NCBI GenBank assembly: GCA_035772735.1
Contig: JASDFA010000027.1
Coordinates: 151,650,001-151,714,000 of the forward strand
Length of the DNA stretch: 64,000 nucleotides
Direction: 5' to 3'
Origin: Datura wrightii
Lineage: Eukaryota > Streptophyta > Magnoliopsida > Solanales > Solanaceae
The notes beneath the pieces are model-generated. The model searched no databases and was not told the DNA's origin. It saw only the letters and a list, made by a program, of their open reading frames with translations. Of the stretch, positions 55,111 to 64,000 are shown one piece after another (position 1 is the first letter of the stretch; each line of letters begins with the position of its first letter). The position numbers were made by a program, and so were the translations under genes.

Positions 55111-56668
55111 TTTGGCGTATTTGCGACCTGAGAAGCGGAAGTTAGCCAAAGTAATTCATCAGTTAGCTGGTTTAGCCGTTCGAATAATGGAAACAGAAAA
55201 TAATAGAGCAGTAATTCAGAATTCTGCTGTGTCATCATTAGTTACAGAGGTAAAAGAACGACAGTACGAGGACCCTGATTTAGTCCAGCTCAGAGATAGA
55301 ATTCAGAAAGGTAAGGAGTCAGATTTCAAAATGACTGAGGATGATGTGCTACGCTGTAAGGGCCACCTCTGTGTCCCGAATGTTTTAGGGCTTCGCGGGC
55401 GGATCGTGCATGAGGTACATTACGCTCGCTATTCCCTTCATCCAGGAGCGACGAAGATGTACCACGACATCAGAGACATTTACTGGTGGCCATGTATGAA
55501 AGCTGAGATAGCTGAATTTGTATCTAGATGTTCTAACTGTCAGCAAGTGAAAGCAGAGCACCAGAAGCCTGGCGGTTTGACGCAAGATATAACGGTGCCT
55601 ACGTGGAAATGGGAAATGATAAACATGGATTTTGTAATAGGGTTACCCCGTACCAGACGCAGAAATGATTCCATTTGGGTAATAGTTGACAGGCTGACAA
55701 AATCAGCTCATTTCCTGCCAGTGAAGGCTACCTTCTCGGCTGAGGATTATGCCGAATTATATATCAGAGAAATAGTTAGATTACATGGAGTGCCGGTATC
55801 CATCATTTCAGATAGGGGAGCACAGTTTACAGCTAGATTCTGGCAGTCGTTCCAGAGGGGTTTGGGAATGCAGATCAATTTGAGCATAGCATTCCACCCT
55901 CAGACAGACGAGCAGGCTGAGCGGACTATCCAAACGCTCGAAGATATGTTGCGAGCGTGTATACTAAATTTTGGGGGTAATTGGGATGAGCATCTTTCGT
56001 TGATTGAATTTGCCTACAACAATAGCTATCATTCAGCCATCCAGATGGCGCCTTTCGAGGCATTATACGGGCGAAAATGTAGATCGCCGGTGGGCTGGTT
56101 TGAAGTGGGGGAATCAGTATTGGTTGGTCCAGACATTGTTCGGCAGTCAGAGGAAAAGATAAAGCTTATCCGAGAACGTTTACTGACTGCTCAGAGCCGC
56201 CAGAAGTCTTATGCAGATATGCGGCGCAGAAATCTAGAATTTGCAGACAATGACCGGGTATATCTGAAGGTGTCTCCAATTAAAGGGGTGATGAGATTTG
56301 GCAAGAAAGGCAAGCTTAGCCCGAGATTCATTGGGCCATATCAGATTCGGTGAAGAATAGGCCGAGTTGCATACGAACTGAACTTGCCTCCGAAGTTAGC
56401 ATCTGTTCACCCAGTATTCCATGTCTCTATGTTGAGGAAGTTCGTAGGGGACCCTTCTACACTAGTTCCAGTTCAGGATGTCCAGGTCACAGAAGAGTTA
56501 GCATATGAAGAGGTTCCCGTAGCTGTCTTAAACAGACAGATTCGCAGGTTGAGGACTAAAGATGTTGCGTCTGTCAAAGTATTGTGGCGTAACAGGAATC
56601 GTGAGGAAATGACGTGGGAAGCTGAAGAAGATATGAAAGCCATATACCCTCACCTATTTCAGGCCTAG
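55111..56668 (+). pseudogene. Integrase and chromodomain of E2
   Basis: Same frame. Zinc-binding region with SLHPGATKMYHDIRDIYWW and CSNCQQVKAEHQKPGG (55430-55575). Catalytic triad intact: Asp at 55628 (NMDFVIGLP), Asp at 55811 (IISDRGAQF) and Glu at 55919 (QAERTIQ), the last two 36 codons apart as in D,D(35)E enzymes. C-terminal GKKGKLSPRFIGPYQIR, then a TGA at 56351. The frame continues into ASVHPVFHVSMLRKFVGDP and a chromodomain (about 56507-56662: LNRQIRRLRTKDVASVKVLW, EEMTWEAEEDMKAIYPHLF). The stop would separate the chromodomain from the enzyme. True stop TAG at 56666. Confidence 0.93.
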
Positions 56669-56916
56669 TCAGGCGACAGGTATGTCCGTATTATTACTTA
56701 TGCAGTACCTTATAGTTGTATGTGTGTGAATGAGAAAGATTGATACTTAGTTATCCAGTGGATCTTAAAATATTGCGTGCAGTACCTGTTGGACTTTTCT
56801 GCATTTCAGGTTTTTGCTATAGTCCATATTACAGGGGAAACTCTGCCAAATTTTTTCTAGAAAATAAATTAAGTAGTCCTCTAGATAGCAGTATATATTC
56901 GAGGATGAATGTTCTT

Positions 56917-56929
56917 AAGGGGGGGAGAA
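56917..56929 (+). other. Polypurine tract of E2
   Basis: AAGGGGGGGAGAA, directly before the 3' LTR; TTCGAGGATGAA at 56898-56909. Confidence 0.92.
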
Positions 56930-59508
56930 TGTTATACCCCGTAGGATTCTCGGCACCTAGATGACCTATTCGCACGTTGGTTAAGCATATTTGAAGGCCA
57001 TACATGCTAGAGAAAGGCCCGGGAAAAGATCGGACGAGAAACCTGTCGAACCATCGCGGAAGGAGCCGAGGCAGAACCCCTCCGCGATGGCAGCGTGTCA
57101 CGGAGGTGAATCCTCTTCGTTGGCTCCGTGACACGTTGGCCTTGTCCAGGCCCAAGTATATAAAGCCCCACTTGGGTTTTAAATCAGTAATCACTTATAA
57201 TTTCTGGTGAAACAGAGAGGGATCAGCAGAGAAGGGATAAGAACGAAGGAGGTAAGATAATTTTCGTCCGATTACGCTGCTAAACGTTGTCCAAACTCAA
57301 ATTAACCTCAGATACTGAGGTATTTAGCAGCAGAGAGCATTCCTACGGATTTAGTTTCGTGAAATACGGCCGAAGAATGGTCGAGCTATCGAGCTAAGGT
57401 AAGTGGAATTGCTCTAAACTAGTGTCTATGTGTTCCTAGCTTTGAAGTGAATATTTCTCCCTTTTGGACCTCTGCAAAATAGCGAGTTTTCGACCATCTT
57501 TCGATAAGCCTAAGTTTAGGCTATAAACTATATCGAAAGTGATATTGCTCTTAAAAATAAAGCTGTATTTAGTATTAATTAACATATTTATGAATGCAGT
57601 TGGGAGAAAATAGTTGAAGTACCGGCCGAGCCTCGTCCGACAGACGGATAGTTCGAGGATAAGGTATGTAAAGCTAGTTTCCTCGGCAAGTTAAGTAATC
57701 TCGGTACAGTACAGTAATTTAAAGGCCAGTAGAATGTTCCGAAGTCATGTGTTATGTTTATTACGAATGTTGGTGCGATATTAGAAGCATCGAGTTATAA
57801 CTTGCGTGAAACTTGCTAGCACGATATAGATTCTAATACAAGTGTTAGAAACTGCATAGCATGCTCAGTACGTGATGTGACACAAAATGTTAGGATATCA
57901 TTATATTCAGTTGAAACCCAGTAAAATAATGTAATATCTGTAAGACATCTCAGAAATAGAATGATAAGTTAAAATGAAGTTAGAAAGCATATTAGGAATA
58001 GTAAATCATGTTACTATAGAAACTCAGTGTACAACATAGTTTTCAGCAGAAACATTATATCTTGTTCAACATTAGGCCCAGTACAGTCTGGTAGAAGACT
58101 ATATTTATACATATATACTATTACAAGTCTCAACATGTATTAAGTACGCACATATTACTATCGCTAGCCCAGCATATAGTATATACAAATACCTTACCAC
58201 TATTAGCTTCAGTATGTGGGGCATGCAGATAGTATTACTAGTTGAGACCGTTGTATTGTTTGGGGTTGGACTACCTAGCATCCATGACCGCCCCAGGGTT
58301 GATAGCTGTATCGACTCGTCCGCCAGAGGACGAGGATACGTCGCTCTATGGAGTGGCATGACGTCCCACAGGGGACGAAGATGGGATGCCAGTTTTCCCC
58401 ATATTTGTGCCTTAATCGGCCCTTACACACCCCTGTCGAGCGAATAAGCCCGGGTGTTGATTCAGGAGTCCTCCGGACTCAGATGCAGTTATAGTCAGGG
58501 GCTCAGCAAGCCCAAGTGCATACCCAGGGGACCGGTGGGATGCTTATAGCTATTGTAGGAGATGGGACGACCGGGGTAGGGGTATAGATTCTGTGCTGGT
58601 TGTACCCCCCCGGCTTATGGGGGCCGGGTAAGGTTTGTGTGTGCTATGTTATGTTGTGATATGTTATGTCGTGTTACAGTAGATACGAGTAGATCGAGAG
58701 TAGAACGATAAACCCTCAGGTATGACTCCTACTCCTTCCAGTATAATTAAGAGAAGGTATGATTTACATTATCAGACAGTTAATCTATTCCTTCCTACTT
58801 CAGTTTCATCAGTTATGTTGTTGTTTTCAGATATTTCTTTCAGTTATTGTTTTACATACCCAGTACCAGCGGTACTGACGCCCGGTGGGGCGCTGCGTTG
58901 CTCGCCTGCAGGTACTCATAGACGAGCAGGCGATACCACATGATTCCTTTCAGCAATCGAGTATTCAGCTCTTGTCATCCGGAGACTGAATTCCAGAGGT
59001 GTATTTCATTTTCTTTTGTTGTACAGTACGGGTAGGTCGGGGCCCTGTCCCGATCATTTTCATTGTTATTCCTAGAGGCTTGCAGTCTGTATATATTTCC
59101 CTGTGGTCAGATGAGCCAGTCATGTGAGGCCGTGCAGTTGTATAGCTGTTAGTACTTGTGTTTCCCTTATGTTGGCCGTGTGGGCCATAGTTCGACAGTA
59201 GTGGTGACCTTGCCGGTCACGTAGCTATCCAGTACTTCATGGTTAAGTTATACATAACTAGACAGCATGGTGGCCTTGTTGGCCCGCATAGGTTTCCCTA
59301 TATTGATATGTTTCTGGTCAGCTGTTAGTACAGGTACAAGAGGCTATGGGCCGGGGGCTGTGTTTACAGCCGTTATATAGCCCTTTGTTTCCAGAAATGT
59401 GAGTCAGAGCTAGCCAGGCACCAGATGTGCCCAGGCTTAGCAGTCCAGCAGTTCAGGTCCTAGTAGGGCACCAGGTGCCACTCATACCCCTCAAGGCGGG
59501 GTGTGACA
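56930..59508 (+). repeat. 3' LTR of E2 (2.6 kb)
   Basis: Same ends as the 5' LTR. Perfect CGTGTCACG (57094-57102) and CGTGACACG (57127-57135); TATA box 57157-57164. Confidence 0.95.
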
Positions 59509-61163
59509 ATATATGCATGTCGTATGTTCTCCCTAAATTTATCCTAGCAGTGATTTGGAATTGTACATTCCTTTCATGATTATCATAGGAACTCATGAAC
59601 ATGATGAAAGTGTGGAAATATTTCATAATTAACCCTAATGACTTAAGTATGATGTTGATGATCATATGGGATTGAGTAGAAGTTATGGGCTTGAGTAATT
59701 GAAATATGTTAGGTGTCCCTACCTTGCTTTAGACATAATCGATTTGGCGTAAGAAGATTTCACCTCCATCGTTGAACTACGAAGCCTTGGAAGATTCTAT
59801 ATTGTTTTCCTTATTAAAATTCTTTTTATAAAAATATTAGAATCTAAAACGCCTATTGCTAAAGAGTTCACAAAGGAGGGATTGTAACAAGTGTGTAGAA
59901 TGTCGTAGACCTATAAAAGCGAAGTCATATATCTTGTAGAGTATGAGAGGTATTTATAAACCATGCATGATCTTCTATTACATGTGAATGAGATGAACTT
60001 GGAGCAGGAGTGTCATGACAGTATATGCATAGTGTGACCCTGTAGAATGCTCGTTAGCAGGAGATGCTTGAGATAGCTATAAATTGGATTCCATGATGAG
60101 GTGCATAATGATGATAAAGCATGAGAACGATATTAGAACTGTTGGGTTGATATTATTAGAAAGTAGCCCCACCCTATTGATAAGAATGTTGTATGATGAA
60201 AAATAAGTAAATGTCCCTTGTCTCTAATTAGCTGTTGCGATTGGATTAGCGTAGTCGATCGGGACTACTCGTTAGCAAGGGTATTTCCCTAGTCGATCGG
60301 GATTTCTCGTTAGAAAGAGTATTTCCCTAGTCAGTCGGGATTTCTCATTAGCAAGAGTATTTACCTAGTCAGTCGGGATTTTTAGCAAGAGTATTTCCCG
60401 AGTCAGTCGGGATTTCTCGTTAGCAATAGTATTTCCCTAGTCCGTCGGGATTTCTCATTAGCAAGAGTATTTCCCTAGTCAGTTGGGAATTTTTAGCAAG
60501 AGTATTTCCGTAGTCAGTCCGGATTTCTTGTTAGCAATACTATTTCCCTAGTCAGTCGAGATTCCTCATTAGCAAGAGTATCTCCCTAGTCAGTCGGGAT
60601 TTCTCATTAGCAAGAGTATCTCCCTAGTCGGTTGGGATTTCTCGTTAGCATGAGTGTTTCCCTTGGACAGTCGGGGACCCCTTTATATCTCAGTCATGAC
60701 TTTGCATTCCTGTGTCATAAGATCAATACTTTTGTGCTCCAATTGAACTTGTAGCAATGCATTCCCTTATCATGTGATTATGATTATATGAATATGTGGA
60801 TATCATACAAATTGTTGTATCTCTTTTCGGTTATGCTACCAACCCGATCATTTATAGTACTCCTTATTTGTATATTGATTCTTAAGAGTTGCTTTTTACA
60901 TTCCTGCATACTCAGTATATTTCAAATACTGACCACACGCCTTTTGTGCTATATCGTTTTATGATATAGATTTAGGTCTCCAGGTTCAGCCACGTGACTA
61001 GATACGCTTTTCTCTCTTCCAGCTGCTCACTGTAAGTTCTCATCTTCCGAGGACGTGGTTTATATTCTCATTTTATCTTGTTTAGTTTTAAAACCTTTGG
61101 AGTTAGCTAGAGGCTTGTCCTAGCAACTCATCAGTTTATTAGAAGGCTTTCAGACTTGTTAGA
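59509..61163 (+). repeat. 3' LTR of C, second part, truncated
   Basis: Continues the LTR from 49084 (first 5 bp are the E2 target duplication) and aligns with C's 5' LTR up to the equivalent of 45600. The last 200 bp are missing; AT-rich unrelated sequence follows. Confidence 0.85.
60253..60663 (+). repeat. 38-bp tandem array, C 3' LTR (11 units)
   Basis: Same unit as 44797-45100 but with eleven copies, two of them shortened (33-35 bp, lacking CTCATTAG or similar). Confidence 0.92.
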
Positions 61164-62560
61164 ATTTAAAAATAATAAAATAAAAATCTATGAAAAGAAT
61201 ACCGAATAAGTAATCATTTAAATGAGAAATAAAATATTTGGAAAGAAAAAATGTATTTAAATTTTTTTTGCTTATAATAGATCTTGACAATCATAAAATA
61301 TTTTTAGTAAGAGTTGACCAAGTATTTTCCGAATTCATCTTATTCAAATTTATTCTAAATATTCTTAAAACTAGTTTAGGAAAAGTAATTAGAGTACTTA
61401 TGTATGGAAAGATAAAAAATCTATCTTTACAATCCTAATGTTGGTGGTATTAAGAGATGATAATCAAAGCAGGGAGATGTATGTATGCGTAATTAGAGCA
61501 TGTCCTTAGTTGTGATTATTAAATCACAATATCAATATCTTTGGAATAAAATTATGTGTATTTCTTGCTTCTTGTTGAGGAGCAATTTTTTATATTAGGT
61601 CTCCGTCTTCTTAATATATGTGTTCAATTATTCCACACAGAACTTCATTAATTTTTTTCAGAAAATTTCTGAAGTAGATTTAGAATAAATATATATATAT
61701 ATATGATGAATTTAGAAAATCTATTTGTTGAACAAATCTTTAAAAAAAGTTGATTAAATACATGAAAAATAATGAATAACTTGAAATTTAATTCGGGTTG
61801 TTAAATTTCTCCACTATTTCTCATTTAAAGAATTAAAATATTTGTTATACAAATTATTGATTTTGTTTTTAAAATTCTTATATTGGAAGGTCCAGTCATA
61901 AAATAATTTATATAATGTGAATATTGCTCAATTCTTAGGAGGCTTACTGTTGTTTGGAGGGATAATAAATTTTATGTTAATTTTTATAAAATTTCGATCT
62001 TTTATGTCCAAAAAACTATTTAAAATATTCTAATAATGATTGAAAACCATTCCATGATAGATTGATTAAATGTAAAGAGGAAAAAATAAAAATTTGAAGA
62101 AATTATTTAATTCAAATACTTGTCGTGTTATATAACTATTAAATATACACAAAAAATATAGAAATATATCAACATGTATTGTACTATTGGAAAACAAATT
62201 GATAACAGTCGTATCAACCAAAGATGTAATTAACAACATAGAATGAATTACTACTATGACATTATTATCACACTCTAGATGTACTAATTAATCATATTAT
62301 ACTAGTAATGAATATCTATACTTGCAATCTTTTTGCTATCTAGAAGTTCTATAGAAAAATGTAAGATGATTTTCCAATAGTATCTAGGGGGAAATGGTAT
62401 GCAACAACTATAAGGATCCAAAATGCATTTTTATTTTCTGAGTTGCGACACTAGAGAGATTATAGACACAAGAGACAGAATATAATTTTCGTTTCGTGCA
62501 ACGATAAAAATACATGAATTGGAGAGATGTAAGAACACAAAAAGAAATAAAGTCATATAG
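61164..62560. other. Unassigned AT-rich DNA
   Basis: Very AT-rich, with an (AT)8 run at 61689-61704. A 66-codon open frame (61238-61438) has a hydrophobic, Lys/Ile/Leu-rich composition typical of chance frames in AT-rich DNA. No LTR ends, no similarity to the stacks. Confidence 0.4.
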
Positions 62561-63279
62561 TGTCCATTAGCAGAGTTTCAACCAAGATTGAACGTAAGTA
62601 AGATATTTTTCTCAACAATAAATCAACAAATATACCATACCCCTAACATACTTAATACAATAAACAATCCCTTATACAAAGTGTGAGAGAATAAGCCATA
62701 ACCTACTTCAAAATTTCAGAAATATTTCACGAGCTCTCACAAATGCACCTTTTTATTTCGAATTGTCTAGGAATACTACCAATCTATCAATAACAAACTG
62801 TACGAGTGTATACAAGTCTGTTGGAACGCTTATTGATGTACATTCTCAAGAGTTTGAAATGTCAACCCTAGGTTCCAAAGGTAAACATAATAATGTTATT
62901 TCAAAATCACTGTACTCACAATAGAAGGATCGTTAAAATTAAATTTCATCAAAAACCAAGTCCAACTTTAACTCCAAGAGATTAAAATACTATCTATCAA
63001 CTCTAAGTTCAAAACTAACAATTTTCTTTTTTTGATAAACTCTGACTAAGTTCTCTTTATAGACCATGGGAATTGAAATGGGTTTAATACGTCGCGTCCA
63101 CCAATGAGGTGAATATCATCGTGATTGGCATCTCCTCATCACCCTAAATGTAGTGAACTTTACGGTGATGTGCATCATGCCTAACATTTCGTTATGTTCC
63201 ACACATGGAAAATTTTACAAAGTCCTCTCTATCTTTCACCACAACACGATCCCCAAGGAAGCAAACTTTATTATGATGA
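62561..63279. repeat. Tandem repeat unit 1 (719 bp)
   Basis: Starts TGTCCATTAGCAGAG. Collinear with the next unit over its whole length, with shared blocks ATTTCGA, AATCTATCAA, TCTCTTTATAGA and TCTTTCACCA. No ORF. Confidence 0.75.
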
Positions 63280-64000
63280 TGTCCATCAGCAAAGTCCCAA
63301 CCAATATATCACATAAGTAAGACATATTTTATCTGGCTGAGTTTATAAATACACAAGACCCATAACATACATGAGATAATAAATCATCCCTCATGCAAAG
63401 TCTAAGAGGGTAAGTCATAATCAACTTCAAAATATGATCAAAAGTTCTACAAATCGTTACAAATGCGCCTCTCCATTTCGATTAGCCTAAGAATACTCTC
63501 AATCTATCAAGAACATACTCCATGTGAATATACGAGTCTATTGATAATCATATCACTGCACTTCCTTCCAAGATTAAAATGTTAACCTCATGCCTCAAAG
63601 GTCAAAATATAATTTTAATTTAAAATTAGTGTCTCATAACAGAACGGTCTCAAAAATAAATTTTCATCAAAACTGAGTCTAACCTGGACTCAAAATCATA
63701 AATATATGATTTCTCAACTTTGGATTTTTAAATACCAATTTTTTATTTTAGAAATACTCAGACAAGGTTCTCTTTATAGATGTCGGGGATAAACTAGGCT
63801 TAGTACATTGCGTCCCTAAATAACGTGAACCTCATCGCAATTGGTATTGCATCGAGGCCCCCATGCGGTGAAATTTACTATAATGTGTAGCACGCCGCAC
63901 TACCCATTATGTTTCCTGCTGAGCAAATTTTCCAATGTCTTCTCTACCTTTCACCATGACATGATCACCAGCGCAATGTACTTCGGAGCAATGGCCACCG
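63280..64000. repeat. Tandem repeat unit 2 (721 bp, to window end)
   Basis: Starts TGTCCATCAGCAAAG directly after unit 1. Clearly diverged from it by substitutions and small indels, but in the same order. At 64000 the unit is about complete (AGCAATGGCCACCG), so a third copy may follow outside the window. Confidence 0.75.

Larger units (their letters stand above)
49085..59508 (+). mobile_element. Element E2: complete Ty3/gypsy chromovirus (10.4 kb)
   Basis: Plus strand, TG...CA LTRs (49085-51671, 56930-59508), target duplication ATATA (49080-49084, 59509-59513), iMet primer site 51676-51687, PPT 56917-56929, and one gag-pol frame 51884-56668 ending in a chromodomain. The domain order (gag, protease, reverse transcriptase, RNase H, integrase, chromodomain) and the VLWRN...EATWE-type chromodomain fit the Tekay/Del branch. 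All parts are present, but seven stop codons and catalytic changes make it inactive. Confidence 0.95.
43077..61163 (+). mobile_element. Element C: gag-only Ty3/gypsy derivative, host of E2
   Basis: Plus strand: 5' LTR 43077-45800, iMet primer site 45805-45816, broken gag 46018-46980, 1.1 kb without coding potential, PPT 48089-48098, and a 3' LTR 48102-49084 continuing at 59509-61163 after E2. The 3' LTR stops about 200 bp short of its expected end. No trace of protease, reverse transcriptase or integrase. Gag and LTR ends are related to D. Confidence 0.85.

Noticed and set aside
61238..61438. 66-codon hydrophobic frame as a small membrane protein
   Set aside because: Very AT-rich surroundings make Ile/Leu/Lys/Phe-rich frames expected; no homologous frame in the repeats and no regulatory context.

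Overview
This is plant nuclear DNA from an intergenic, repeat-rich (probably heterochromatic) region. I found no host gene, tRNA, rRNA or other cellular RNA gene. About 59 of the 64 kb can be assigned to LTR retrotransposons, stacked inside each other. The Ty3/gypsy chromoviruses with a C-terminal chromodomain, the Athila-type elements primed by tRNA-Asp and the Ty1/copia remnants are all plant types. The LTR style suggests an asterid, perhaps Solanaceae, but I cannot name a species.

Stack 1 (1-30549). An LTR fragment (I, 28512-30549, minus) was entered by a chromovirus (D, minus: 5' LTR 26086-28511, gag 24666-25876, pol 5018-7998; its 3' end lies left of the window). D was then entered by an Athila-like element (A, minus, 7999-24665, target duplication TGACT) and by a second Athila-like element on the plus strand (F, from before base 1 to 5017). 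A was itself entered by a chromovirus (E1, minus, 9829-19777, target duplication CATAA). D's coding frame resumes exactly across A, which confirms the order.

Middle (30550-34873). After about 0.46 kb of unassigned AT-rich DNA there are two copia LTRs head to head (31015-31416 plus, 31452-31834 minus). The 3' end of the minus copia element (G) follows, interrupted by a solo gypsy LTR (H, 31988-34393, target duplication CTTAT).

Stack 2 (34874-61163). Chromovirus B (minus) lies in G. Element C (plus, gag only) lies in B's 5' LTR. A complete chromovirus E2 (plus, 49085-59508, target duplication ATATA) lies in C's 3' LTR. Beyond 61163 both C and B stop abruptly.

Right end (61164-64000). AT-rich DNA without a recognisable gene, then two diverged copies of a tandem repeat of about 719 bp that runs to the window edge.

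Function. Every Gag-Pol is broken. E2 is the best preserved: a single reading frame without frameshifts, interrupted only by seven stop codons that are each one C-to-T change away from CGA or CAG. E1, C and A have good termini but lack most of pol and could move only with proteins supplied in trans. The only long uninterrupted frame is the Athila-associated ORF at 646-1788 in F.

The most interesting signal is in the LTRs. Six of the families carry short, nearly perfect palindromes in the first 100-400 bp of U3. The word differs by family, except that CGTGNCACG and a 19-bp string are shared between Athila-type and chromovirus LTRs that are otherwise unrelated.
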